Source: Clusia tigrina
Lineage: Eukaryota; Arthropoda; Insecta; Diptera; Clusiidae
Length of the DNA stretch: 64,000 nt
NCBI GenBank assembly: GCA_920105625.2
Contig: OV050030.1
Coordinates: forward strand, 239,227,889-239,291,888
Reading direction: 5' to 3'
Part shown: piece by piece, positions 1 to 11,047 of the stretch
Numbering within the stretch: position 1 is the first letter of the stretch
Layout of the letters: each line of letters begins with the position of its first letter
The notes under the pieces: model-generated
Databases searched by the model: none
Seen by the model: only the letters and a program-made list of their open reading frames with translations
What the model was told of the DNA's origin: nothing
Made by a program: the position numbers and the translations under genes

Positions 1-196
1 TAAAACTTCAAATGGCCCTAACTTCTATACGGTACGTCCTACACCTATCAAAGTTTGCAACATACAAATGCTTGTAGCTTTTTACTGGAGCGTCATAAAA
101 CCTTGAAATTTTGTAACAATAAAGTACTCGAGTCTCTTGTCAATTTAAGCTATCGCTCAAAGCTATGCTCCTCTTGAGACCCAAATCAAACACTGA
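1..196 (+). repeat. Monomer outside the first 11-mer
   Basis: A full monomer carrying the CTCCTCTTGAGACCC ending. It does not match the base 2154 bp downstream (2155 begins GAGAAAAC), so the first readable HOR copy begins after it, at 197. It resembles the CTCCTC-type monomers inside the 11-mer. Confidence 0.85.
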
Positions 197-392
197 TAAA
201 ACTTCAAATGGCCCTAACTTCTATACGGTACGTCCTACACCTATCAAAGTTTGCAACATACAAATGCTTGTAACTTTTTACTGGAGCGTCATAAAACCTT
301 GAAATTTTGTAACAATAAAGTACTCGAGCCTCTTGTCAATTTAAGTTATCGCTCAAAGCTATGCTACCCTTGAGTCCCAAATAAAACACTGA
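197..392 (+). repeat. Representative 196-bp monomer
   Basis: This copy serves as a reference. Hand count gives 73 G+C of 196 (37%) and five CpG sites: two in the GGTACGTCC area, one in GAGCGTC, one in CTCGAG and one in ATCGCTC. Landmarks by monomer position are a T5 tract near 80, overlapping palindromes AGTACT and CTCGAG near 124-132, an imperfect direct repeat AAGCTAT at about 147 and 160, and an imperfect hairpin CTCAA/TTGAG at 156-160 and 174-178. Sites that commonly vary across the array are CGGTACG/CAGTACG, TTTGCAAC/TTTACAAC, AAATGCTTG/AAATACTTG/AAATGCTTTT, CCTTGAAA/CCTGGAAA, AAGTACTC/AAGAACTC, AAGCTATCG/AAGTTATCG, GCTACCC/GCTTCCC/GCTCCTC and ATCAAAC/ATAAAAC/ATGAAAC. These allelic sites are what make the HOR structure readable. 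Confidence 0.95.
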
Positions 393-2350
393 TAAAACTT
401 CAAATGGCCCTAACTTCTATACGGTACGTCCTACACCTATCAAAGTTTGCAACATACAAATGCTTGTAACTTTTTACTGGAGCGTCATAAAATCTTGAAA
501 TTTTGTAACAATAAAGTGCTCGAGCCTCTTGTCAATTTAAGCTATCGCTCAAAGCTATGCTACCCTTGAGTCCCAAATCAAACACTAATAAAACATCAAA
601 TGGCCCTAACTTCTATACGGTACGTCCTACACCTATCAAAGTTTGCAACATACAAATGCTTGTAGCTTTTTACTGGAGCGTCATAAAACCTGGAAATTTT
701 GTAACAATAAAGTACTCGAGCCTCTTGTCAATTTAAGCTATCGCTCAAAGCTATGCTGCCCTTGAGTCCCAAATCAAACACTGAGAAAACTTCAAATGGT
801 CCTAACTCTATACGGTACGTCCTACATCTATCAAAGTTTGCAACATACAAATGCTTTTAACTTTTTACTGGAGCGTCATAAAACCTTGAAATTATGTAAC
901 AATAAAGTACTCGAGCCTCTTGTCAATTTAAGCTATCGCTCAAGGCTATGCTACCCTTGAGTCCCAAATCAAACACTAATAAAACTTCATATGGCCCTAA
1001 CTTCTATACGGTACGTCCTACACCTATCAAAGTTTGCAACATACAAATGCTTGTAACTTTTTACTGGAGCGTCATAAAACCTTGAAATTTTGTAACAATA
1101 AAGTACTCGAGCCTCTTGTCAATTTAAGCTATCGCTCAAAGCTATGCTCCTCTTGAGACCCAAATCAAACACTGATAAAACTTCAAATGGCCCTAACTTC
1201 TATACGGTACATCCTACACCTATCAAAGTTTGCAACATACAAATGCTTGTAACTTTTTACTGGAGCGTCATATAACCTTGAAATTTTGTAACAATAAAGT
1301 ACTCGAGCCTCTTGTCAATTTAAGCTATCGCTCAAAGCCATGCTACCCTTGAGTCCCAAATCAAACACTGAGAAAACTTCAAATGGCCCTAACTTCTATA
1401 CGGTACGTCCTACACCTATCAAAGTTTGCAACATTCAAATGCTTGTAACATTTTACTGGTGCGTCATAAAACCTTGAAACTTTGTAACAATAAAGTACTC
1501 GAGCCTCTTGTCAATTTAAGCTTTCGCTCAAAGCGATGCTGCCCTTGAGTCACAAATCAAACACTGAGAAAACTTCAAATAGTCCTAACTCTATACGGTA
1601 CGTCCTACACCTATCAAAGTTTGCAACATACAAATGCTTTTAACTTTTTACTGGAGCGTCATAAAACCTTGAAATTATGTAACAATAAAGTACTCGAGAC
1701 TCTTGTCAATTTAAGCTATCGCTCAAGGCTATGCTACCCTTGAGTCCCAAATCAAACACTAATAAAACTTCAAATGGCCCTAACTTCTATACGGTACGTC
1801 CTACACCTATCAAAGTTTGCAACATACAAATGCTTGTAACTTTTTACTGGAGCGTCATAAAACCTTGAAATTTTGTAACAATAAAGTACTCGAGCCTCTT
1901 GTCAATTTAAGCTATCGCTCAAAGCTATGCTCCTCTTGAGACCCAAATCAAACACTAATAAAACTTCAAATGGCCCTAACTTCTATACGGTACGTCCTAC
2001 ACCTATCAAAGTTTGCAACATACAAATGCTTGTAGCTTTTTACTGGAGCGTCATAAAACCTGGAAATTTTGTAACAATAAAGTACTCGAGCCTCTTGTCA
2101 ATTTAAGCTATCGCTCAAAGCTATGCTACCCTTGAGTCCCAAATCAAACACTGAGAAAACTTCAAATGGCCCTTACTTCTATACAGTACGTCCTACACCT
2201 ATCAAAGTTTACAACATACAAACACTTGTAACTTTTTACTGGAGCGTCATAAAACCTTGAAATTTTGTAATAATAAAGTACTCGAGCCTCTTGTCAATTT
2301 AAGATATCGCTCAAAGCTATGCTACCCTTGAGTCAAAAATTAAACACTGA
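197..2350 (+). repeat. 11-mer HOR, copy 1 (2154 bp)
   Basis: Eleven monomers (11 x 196 = 2156) minus two one-base losses in monomers reading CCTAACTCTATAC, near 803 and 1582. The order of variants is diagnostic: ATAAAATCTTG with AAGTGCTCG, then AACATCAAATGG, then TACATCTATC, then TTCATATGG, then CATATAACC with GCCATGC, then ATTCAAATG with TGGTGCG, then ATAGTCC, two CTCCTC/GTAGC types, and finally TCAAAAATTAAACACTGA at 2333-2350. The following 2154 bp repeat this order. Confidence 0.95.
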
Positions 2351-4504
2351 TAAAACTTCAAATGGCCCTAACTTCTATACGGTACGTCCTACACCTATCA
2401 AAGTTTGCAACATACAAATGCTTGTAACTTTTTACTGGAGCGTCATAAAACCTTGAAATTTTGTAACAATAAAGTACTCGAGCCTCTTGTCAATTTAAGT
2501 TATCGCTCAAAGCTATGCTACCCTTGAGTCCCAAATAAAACACTGATAAAACTTCAAATGGCCCTAACTTCTATACGGTACGTCCTACACCTATCAAAGT
2601 TTGCAACATACAAATGCTTGTAACTTTTTACTGGAGCGTCATAAAATCTTGAAATTTTGTAACAATAAAGTGCTCGAGCCTCTTGTCAATTTAAGCTATC
2701 GCTCAAAGCTATGCTACCCTTGAGTCCCAAATCAAACACTAATAAAACATCAAATGGCCCTAACTTCTATACGGTACGTCCTACACCTATCAAAGTTTGC
2801 AACATACAAATGCTTGTAGCTTTTTACTGGAGCGTCATAAAACCTGGAAATTTTGTAACAATAAAGTACTCGAGCCTCTTGTCAATTTAAGCTATCGCTC
2901 AAAGCTATGCTGCCCTTGAGTCCCAAATCAAACACTGAGAAAACTTCAAATGGTCCTAACTCTATACGGTACGTCCTACATCTATCAAAGTTTGCAACAT
3001 ACAAATGCTTTTAACTTTTTACTGGAGCGTCATAAAACCTTGAAATTATGTAACAATAAAGTACTCGAGCCTCTTGTCAATTTAAGCTATCGCTCAAGGC
3101 TATGCTACCCTTGAGTCCCAAATCAAACACTAATAAAACTTCATATGGCCCTAACTTCTATACGGTACGTCCTACACCTATCAAAGTTTGCAACATACAA
3201 ATGCTTGTAACTTTTTACTGGAGCGTCATAAAACCTTGAAATTTTGTAACAATAAAGTACTCGAGCCTCTTGTCAATTTAAGCTATCGCTCAAAGCTATG
3301 CTCCTCTTGAGACCCAAATCAAACACTGATAAAACTTCAAATGGCCCTAACTTCTATACGGTACATCCTACACCTATCAAAGTTTGCAACATACAAATGC
3401 TTGTAACTTTTTACTGGAGCGTCATATAACCTTGAAATTTTGTAACAATAAAGTACTCGAGCCTCTTGTCAATTTAAGCTATCGCTCAAAGCCATGCTAC
3501 CCTTGAGTCCCAAATCAAACACTGAGAAAACTTCAAATGGCCCTAACTTCTATACGGTACGTCCTACACCTATCAAAGTTTGCAACATTCAAATGCTTGT
3601 AACATTTTACTGGTGCGTCATAAAACCTTGAAATTTTGTAACAATAAAGTACTCGAGCCTCTTGTCAATTTAAGCTTTCGCTCAAAGCGATGCTGCCCTT
3701 GAGTCACAAATCAAACACTGAGAAAACTTCAAATAGTCCTAACTCTATACGGTACGTCCTACACCTATCAAAGTTTGCAACATACAAATGCTTTTAACTT
3801 TTTACTGGAGCGTCATAAAACCTTGAAATTATGTAACAATAAAGTACTCGAGACTCTTGTCAATTTAAGCTATCGCTCAAGGCTATGCCACCCTTGAGTC
3901 CCAAATCAAACACTAATAAAACTTCAAATGGCCCTAACTTCTATACGGTACGTCCTACACCTATCAAAGTTTGCAACATACAAATGCTTGTAACTTTTTA
4001 CTGGAGCGTCATAAAACCTTGAAATTTTGTAACAATAAAGTACTCGAGCCTCTTGTCAATTTAAGCTATCGCTCAAAGCTATGCTCCTCTTGAGACCCAA
4101 ATCAAACACTAATAAAACTTCAAATGGCCCTAACTTCTATACGGTACGTCCTACACCTATCAAAGTTTGCAACATACAAATGCTTGTAGCTTTTTACTGG
4201 AGCGTCATAAAACCTGGAAATTTTGTAACAATAAAGTACTCGAGCCTCTTGTCAATTTAAGCTATCGCTCAAAGCTATGCTACCCTTGAGTCCCAAATCA
4301 AACACTGAGAAAACTTCAAATGGCCCTAACTTCTATACAGTACGTCCTACACCTATCAAAGTTTACAACATACAAACACTTGTAACTTTTTACTGGAGCG
4401 TCATAAAACCTTGAAATTTTGTAATAATAAAGTACTCGAGCCTCTTGTCAATTTAAGATATCGCTCAAAGCTATGCTACCCTTGAGTCAAAAATTAAACA
4501 CTGA
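2351..4504 (+). repeat. 11-mer HOR, copy 2 (2154 bp)
   Basis: Same order of eleven monomer variants as 197-2350. Reading the two side by side I found only three substitutions: GAAACTTTG to GAAATTTTG (about 1480/3634), TGCTACCC to TGCCACCC (about 1733/3887), and CCTTACTTC to CCTAACTTC (about 2174/4328). That is about 99.9% identity, far above that between neighbouring monomers. It ends with the TCAAAAATTAAAC variant at about 4487-4504. Confidence 0.95.
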
Positions 4505-4700
4505 GAAAACTTCAAATGGCCCTAACTTCTATACGGTACGTCCTACACCTATCAAAGTTTGCAACATTCAAATGCTTGTAACTTTTTACTGGAGCGTTAT
4601 AAAACCTTGAAATTTTGTAACAATAAAGTACTCGAGCCTCTGGTCAATTTAAGCTATCGCTCAAAGCTATACTACCCTTGAGTCCCAAATCAAACACTAA

Positions 4701-4879
4701 TAAGACTTCAAATGGCCCTAACTTCTATACGGTACGTCCTACGCCTATCAAAGTTTGCAACATACAAATGCTTGTAACTTTTTACTGGAGCGTCATAAAC
4801 AATAAAGTACTCGAGACTCTTGTCAATTTAAGCTATCGCTCAAGGCTATGCTACCCTTGAGTCCCAAATCAAACACTAA
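4701..4879 (+). repeat. Monomer with 17-bp deletion (179 bp)
   Basis: Normal sequence between CATAAA and CAATAAAG (from ACCTTG to GTAA, 17 bp) is missing, giving CATAAACAATAAAG at about 4795-4808. A short A-rich homology flanks the break. The identical monomer recurs at 10293-10471, so the deletion predates the 5592-bp duplication. The deletion gives two monomers a continuous 60-codon frame (4678-4860), which I regard as fortuitous. Confidence 0.93.
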
Positions 4880-5271
4880 TAAAACTTCAAATGGTCCTAA
4901 CTTCTATACGGTACATCCTACACCAATCAAAGTTTGCAACATACAAATGCTTGTAACTTTTTACTTTAGCGTCTTATAACCTTGAAATTTTGTAACAATA
5001 AAGTACTCGAGCCTCTTCTCAATTTAAACTATCGCTCAAAGCTATGCTACCCTTGAGTCCCAAATCAAACACTGAGAAAACTTCAAATGGCCCTAACTTC
5101 TATACAGTACGTCCTACACCTATCAAAGTTTACAACATACAAAAATTTGTAACTTTTTACTGGAGCGTCATAAAACCTTGAAATTTTGTAATAATAAAGT
5201 ACTCGAGCCTCTTGTCAATTTAAGTTATCGCTCAAAGCTATGCTACCCTTGAGTCAAAAATTAAACACTGA

Positions 5272-5455
5272 GAAAACTTCAAATGGCCCTAACTTCTATA
5301 CACCTATCAAAGTTTGCAACATTCAAATGCTTGTAACTTTTTACTGGAGCGTTATAAAACCTTGAAATTTTGTAACAATAAAGTACTCGAGCCTCTGGTT
5401 AATTTAAGCTATCGCTCAAAGCTATACTACCCTTGAGTCCCAAATCAAACACTAA
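5272..5455 (+). repeat. Monomer with 12-bp deletion (184 bp)
   Basis: CTTCTATACACCTATC at about 5294-5309 lacks the 12 bp containing CGGTACGTCC. The lost segment lies between two TAC triplets, consistent with slippage at microhomology. This shortens the first 8-mer copy to 1535 bp and is found again at 10864-11047. Confidence 0.93.
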
Positions 5456-7539
5456 TAAGACTTCAAATGGCCCTAACTTCTATACGGTACGTCCTACGCC
5501 TATCAAAGTTTGCAACATACAAATGCTTGTAACTTTTTACTGGAGCGTCATAAAACCTGGAAATTTTGTAACAATAAATTACTCGAGCCTCTTGTCAATT
5601 TAAGCTATCGCTCAAAGCTTGAGTCCCAAATCAAACACTAATAAAACTTTAAATTGCCCTAATTTCCATACGGTACGTCCTACACCTATCAAAGTTTGCA
5701 ACATACAAATGCTTGTAACTTTTTACTGGAGCGTCATAAAACCTGGAAATTTTGTAACAATAAATTACTCGAGCCTCTTGTCAATTTAAGTTATCGCTCA
5801 AAGCTATGCTCCTCTTGAGACCCAAATCAAACACTGATAAAACTTCAAATGGCCCTAACTTCTATACGGTACATCCTACACCTATCAAAGTTTGCAACAT
5901 ACAAATGCTTGTAACTTTTTACTGGAGCGTCATATAACCTTGAAATTTTGTAACAATAAAGTACTCGAGCCTCTTGTCAATTTAAGCTATCGCTCAAAGC
6001 TTGAGTCCCAAATCAAACACTAATAAAACTTTAAATTGCCCTAATTTCTATACGGTACGTCCTACACCTATCAAAGTTTGCAACATACAAATGCTTGTAA
6101 CTTTTTACTGGAGCGTCATAAAACCTGGAAATTTTCTAACAATAAATTACTCGAGCCTCTTGTCAATTTAAGCTATGGCTCAAAGCTATGCTGCCCTTGA
6201 GTCACAAATCAAACACTGAGAAAACTTCAAATGGTCCTAACTCTATACGGTACGTCCTACACCTATCAAAGTTTGCAACATACAAATGCTTTTAACTTTT
6301 TACTGGAGCGTCATAAAACCTTGAAATTATGTAACAATAAAGTACTCGAGACTCTTGTCAATTTAAGCTATCGCTCAAGGCTATGCTACCCTTGAGTCCC
6401 AAATCAAACACTAATAAAACTTCAAATGGTCCTAACTTCTATACGGTACATCCTACACCAATCAAAGTTTGCAACATACAAATGCTTGTAACTTTTTACT
6501 TTAGCGTCATATAACCTTGAAATTTTGTAACAATAAAGTACTCGAGCCTCTTCTCAATTTAAGCTATCGCTCAAAGCTATGCTACCCTTGAGTCCCAAAT
6601 CAAACACTGAGAAAACTTCAAATGGCCCTAACTTCTATACAGTACGTCCTACACCTATCAAAGTTTACAACATACAAAAATTTGTAACTTTTTACTGGAG
6701 CGTCATAAAACCTTGAAATTTTGTAATAATAAAGTACTCGAGCCTCTTGTCAATTTAAGTTATCGCTCAAAGCTATGCTACCCTTGAGTCAAAAATTAAA
6801 CACTGAGAAAACTTCAAATGGCCCTAACTTCTATACGGTACGTCCTACACCTATCAAAGTTTGCAACATTCAAATGCTTGTAACTTTTTACTGGAGCGTT
6901 ATAAAACCTTGAAATTTTGTAACAATAAAGTACTCGAGCCTCTGGTCAATTTAAGCTATCGCTCAAAGCTATACTACCCTTGAGTCCCAAATCAAACACT
7001 AATAAGACTTCAAATGGCCCTAACTTCTATACGGTACGTCCTACGCCTATCAAAGTTTGCAACATACAAATGCTTGTAACTTTTTACTGGAGCGTCATAA
7101 AACCTGGAAATTTTGTAACAATAAATTACTCGAGCCTCTTGTCAATTTAAGCTATCGCTCAAAGCTTGAGTCCCAAATCAAACACTAATAAAACTTTAAA
7201 TTGCCCTAATTTCCATACGGTACGTCCTACACCTATCAAAGTTTGCAACATACAAATGCTTGTAACTTTTTACTGGAGCGTCATAAAACCTGGAAATTTT
7301 GTAACAATAAATTACTCGAGCCTCTTGTCAATTTAAGTTATCGCTCAAAGCTATGCTCCTCTTGAGACCCAAATCAAACACTGATAAAACTTCAAATGGC
7401 CCTAACTTCTATACGGTACATCCTACACCTATCAAAGTTTGCAACATACAAATGCTTGTAACTTTTTACTGGAGCGTCATATAACCTTGAAATTTTGTAA
7501 CAATAAAGTACTCGAGCCTCTTGTCAATTTAAGCTATCG

Positions 7540-7785
7540 CTCAAAGCTTGAGTCCCAAATCAAACACTGAGAAAACTTCAAATGGCCCTAACTTCTATAC
7601 GGTACGTCCTACACCTATCAAAGTTTGCAACATTCAAATGCTTGTAACATTTTACTGGTGCGTCATAAAACCTTGAAATTTTGTAACAATAAAGTACTCG
7701 AGCCTCTTGTCAATTTAAGCTTTCGCTCAAAGCGATGCTGCCCTTGAGTCACAAATCAAACACTGAGAAAACTTCAAATAGTCCT
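7540..7785 (+). repeat. Swapped monomer tract inside the left super-repeat copy
   Basis: Here the left copy carries a monomer of the 11-mer type (GAGAAAACTTC, ATTCAAATG, TGGTGCG, GCTTTCGCTC, ATAGTCC). The matching right-copy tract, 13132-13377, carries the 8-mer type (CTTTAAATTGCC, TTTTCTAAC, GCTATGGCTC, ATGGTCC), as also at 6001-6190 and 11593-11782. Flanks on both sides keep the 5592-bp offset. A one-monomer replacement without length change fits gene conversion or a double exchange. Confidence 0.85.
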
Positions 7786-10292
7786 AACTCTATACGGTAC
7801 GTCCTACACCTATCAAAGTTTGCAACATACAAATGCTTTTAACTTTTTACTGGAGCGTCATAAAACCTTGAAATTATGTAACAATAAAGTACTCGAGACT
7901 CTTGTCAATTTAAGCTATCGCTCAAGGCTATGCTACCCTTGAGTCCCAAATCAAACACTAATAAAACTTCAAATGGTCCTAACTTCTATACGGTACATCC
8001 TACACCAATCAAAGTTTGCAACATACAAATGCTTGTAACTTTTTACTTTAGCGTCATATAACCTTGAAATTTTGTAACAATAAAGTACTCGAGCCTCTTC
8101 TCAATTTAAGCTATCGCTCAAAGCTATGCTACCCTTGAGTCCCAAATCAAACACTGAGAAAACTTCAAATGGCCCTAACTTCTATACAGTACGTCCTACA
8201 CCTATCAAAGTTTACAACATACAAAAATTTGTAACTTTTTACTGGAGCGTCATAAAACCTTGAAATTTTGTAATAATAAAGTACTCGAGCCTCTTGTCAA
8301 TTTAAGTTATCGCTCAAAGCTATGCTACCCTTGAGTCAAAAATTAAACACTGAGAAAACTTCAAATGGCCCTAACTTCTATACGGTACGTCCTACACCTA
8401 TCAAAGTTTGCAACATTCAAATGCTTGTAACTTTTTACTGGAGCGTTATAAAACCTTGAAATTTTGTAACAATAAAGTACTCGAGCCTCTGGTCAATTTA
8501 AGCTATCGCTCAAAGCTATACTACCCTTGAGTCCCAAATCAAACACTAATAAGACTTCAAATGGCCCTAACTTCTATACGGTACGTCCTACGCCTATCAA
8601 AGTTTGCAACATACAAATGCTTGTAACTTTTTACTGGAGCGTCATAAAACCTGGAAATTTTGTAACAATAAATTACTCGAGCCTCTTGTCAATTTAAGCT
8701 ATCGCTCAAAGCTTGAGTCCCAAATCAAACACTAATAAAACTTTAAATTGCCCTAATTTCCATACGGTACGTCCTACACCTATCAAAGTTTGCAACATAC
8801 AAATGCTTGTAACTTTTTACTGGAGCGTCATAAAACCTGGAAATTTTGTAACAATAAATTACTCGAGCCTCTTGTCAATTTAAGTTATCGCTCAAAGCTA
8901 TGCTCCTCTTGAGACCCAAATCAAACACTGATAAAACTTCAAATGGCCCTAACTTCTATACGGTACATCCTACACCTATCAAAGTTTGCAACATACAAAT
9001 GCTTGTAACTTTTTACTGGAGCGTCATATAACCTTGAAATTTTGTAACAATAAAGTACTCGAGCCTCTTGTCAATTTAAGCTATCGCTCAAAGCTTGAGT
9101 CCCAAATCAAACACTGAGAAAACTTCAAATGGCCCTAACTTCTATACGGTACGTCCTACACCTATCAAAGTTTGCAACATTCAAATGCTTGTAACATTTT
9201 ACTGGTGCGTCATAAAACCTTGAAATTTTGTAACAATAAAGTACTCGAGCCTCTTGTCAATTTAAGCTTTCGCTCAAAGCGATGCTGCCCTTGAGTCACA
9301 AATCAAACACTGAGAAAACTTCAAATAGTCCTAACTCTATACGGTACGTCCTACACCTATCAAAGTTTGCAACATACAAATGCTTTTAACTTTTTACTGG
9401 AGCGTCATAAAACCTTGAAATTATGTAACAATAAAGTACTCGAGACTCTTGTCAATTTAAGCTATCGCTCAAGGCTATGCCACCCTTGAGTCCCAAATCA
9501 AACACTAATAAAACTTCAAATGGCCCTAACTTCTATACGGTACGTCCTACACCTATCAAAGTTTGCAACATACAAATGCTTGTAACTTTTTACTGGAGCG
9601 TCATAAAACCTTGAAATTTTGTAACAATAAAGTACTCGAGCCTCTTGTCAATTTAAGCTATCGCTCAAAGCTATGCTCCTCTTGAGACCCAAATCAAACA
9701 CTAATAAAACTTCAAATGGCCCTAACTTCTATACGGTACGTCCTACACCTATCAAAGTTTGCAACATACAAATGCTTGTAGCTTTTTACTGGAGCGTCAT
9801 AAAACCTGGAAATTTTGTAACAATAAAGTACTCGAGCCTCTTGTCAATTTAAGCTATCGCTCAAAGCTATGCTACCCTTGAGTCCCAAATCAAACACTGA
9901 GAAAACTTCAAATGGCCCTAACTTCTATACAGTACGTCCTACACCTATCAAAGTTTACAACATACAAACACTTGTAACTTTTTACTGGAGCGTCATAAAA
10001 CCGTGAAATTTTGTAATAATAAAGTACTCGAGCCTCTTGTCAATTTAAGATATCGCTCAAAGCTATGCTACCCTTGAGTCAAAAATTAAACACTGAGAAA
10101 ACTTCAAATGGCCCTAACTTCTATACGGTACGTCCTACACCTATCAAAGTTTGCAACATTCAAATGCTTGTAACTTTTTACTGGAGCGTTATAAAACCTT
10201 GAAATTTTGTAACAATAAAGTACTCGAGCCTCTGGTCAATTTAAGCTATCGCTCAAAGCTATACTACCCTTGAGTCCCAAATCAAACACTAA

Positions 10293-10471
10293 TAAGACTT
10301 CAAATGGCCCTAACTTCTATACGGTACGTCCTACGCCTATCAAAGTTTGCAACATACAAATGCTTGTAACTTTTTACTGGAGCGTCATAAACAATAAAGT
10401 ACTCGAGACTCTTGTCAATTTAAGCTATCGCTCAAGGCTATGCTACCCTTGAGTCCCAAATCAAACACTAA
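10293..10471 (+). repeat. Second copy of the 17-bp-deletion monomer
   Basis: Same break as at 4701-4879, offset exactly 5592 bp, which supports it as a shared derived marker of the super-repeat. Confidence 0.93.
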
Positions 10472-10863
10472 TAAAACTTCAAATGGTCCTAACTTCTATA
10501 CGGTACATCCTACACCAATCAAAGTTTGCAACATACAAATGCTTGTAACTTTTTACTTTAGCGTCTTATAACCTTGAAATTTTGTAACAATAAAGTACTC
10601 GAGCCTCTTCTCAATTTAAGCTATCGCTCAAAGCTATGCTACCCTTGAGTCCCAAATCAAACACTGAGAAAACTTCAAATGGCCCTAACTTCTATACAGT
10701 ACGTCCTACACCTATCAAAGTTTACAACATACAAAAATTTGTAACTTTTTACTGGAGCGTCATAAAACCTTGAAATTTTGTAATAATAAAGTACTCGAGC
10801 CTCTTGTCAATTTAAGTTATCGCTCAAAGCTATGCTACCCTTGAGTCAAAAATTAAACACTGA

Positions 10864-11047
10864 GAAAACTTCAAATGGCCCTAACTTCTATACACCTATC
10901 AAAGTTTGCAACATTCAAATGCTTGTAACTTTTTACTGGAGCGTTATAAAACCTTGAAATTTTGTAACAATAAAGTACTCGAGCCTCTGGTTAATTTAAG
11001 CTATCGCTCAAAGCTATACTACCCTTGAGTCCCAAATCAAACACTAA
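10864..11047 (+). repeat. Second copy of the 12-bp-deletion monomer
   Basis: Identical break to 5272-5455, offset 5592 bp; a second shared marker that the two super-repeat copies descend from one duplication. Confidence 0.93.

Larger units (their letters stand above)
3502..8047 (+). repeat. 5592-bp super-repeat, left copy
   Basis: This stretch repeats at +5592 (9094-13639). Anchors with exactly that offset include 3881/9473, 4911/10503, 5451/11043, 6446/12038 and 7993/13585. The 5592 bp equal 29 monomers (5684) minus 17, 12, six times 10, and three single bases. The segment joins the last third of the second 11-mer to the 8-mer zone, so the border between two HOR families was itself duplicated. 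It differs from the right copy by scattered substitutions (for example TTAAACTATCG near 5025 versus TTAAGCTATCG) and by one swapped tract at about 7540-7785. Confidence 0.92.
4505..9093 (+). repeat. 8-mer HOR zone (1547-bp period)
   Basis: The variant GGTACATCCTACACCAATC recurs at 4911, 6446 and 7993 (steps 1535 and 1547), and the AATAAGACTTC variant at 5451, 6998 and 8545 (both 1547). Eight monomers are 1568 bp; subtracting two 10-bp deletions and one 1-bp loss gives 1547, and the first copy is a further 12 bp shorter because of a deletion at about 5301. The third copy is cut off near 9093, where sequence of the preceding 11-mer zone returns. Confidence 0.9.

Noticed and set aside
201..225. 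Telomere-like CCCTAAC in nearly every monomer
   Set aside because: It is a single seven-base occurrence per 196 bp, never in tandem, so it is not telomeric repeat.
310..320. AATAAA polyadenylation-like motif in each monomer (ACAATAAAG)
   Set aside because: It is an AT-rich part of the satellite consensus with no transcription unit upstream.
197..392. CENP-B box or other known centromere protein box
   Set aside because: No match to the core TTCG(N)4A(N)2CGGG pattern in the monomer; the nearest text, CTTCGATACGG in a few variants, has the wrong spacing and bases.
197..392. tRNA- or 5S-derived repeat with internal polymerase III boxes
   Set aside because: I could not find A-box or B-box (GGTTCGANNCC) text in the consensus on either strand, and there is no cloverleaf-like set of stems.
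4678..4860. Recurrent 60- to 75-codon plus-strand frames (also at 10270, 17197, 18373, 20529, 24439, 26595, 30262, 34748, 55110)
   Set aside because: They recur wherever the same monomer variants recur, span monomer borders and vary with HOR type. The 196-bp unit rotates frame, so these are repeat shadows and not genes.
5615..5620. Distinct HindIII-type satellite family at AAGCTT sites
   Set aside because: The site is created by a 10-bp deletion, and by separate substitutions such as CAAAGCTTGCAAC and TAAAGCTTC, within the same monomer family.
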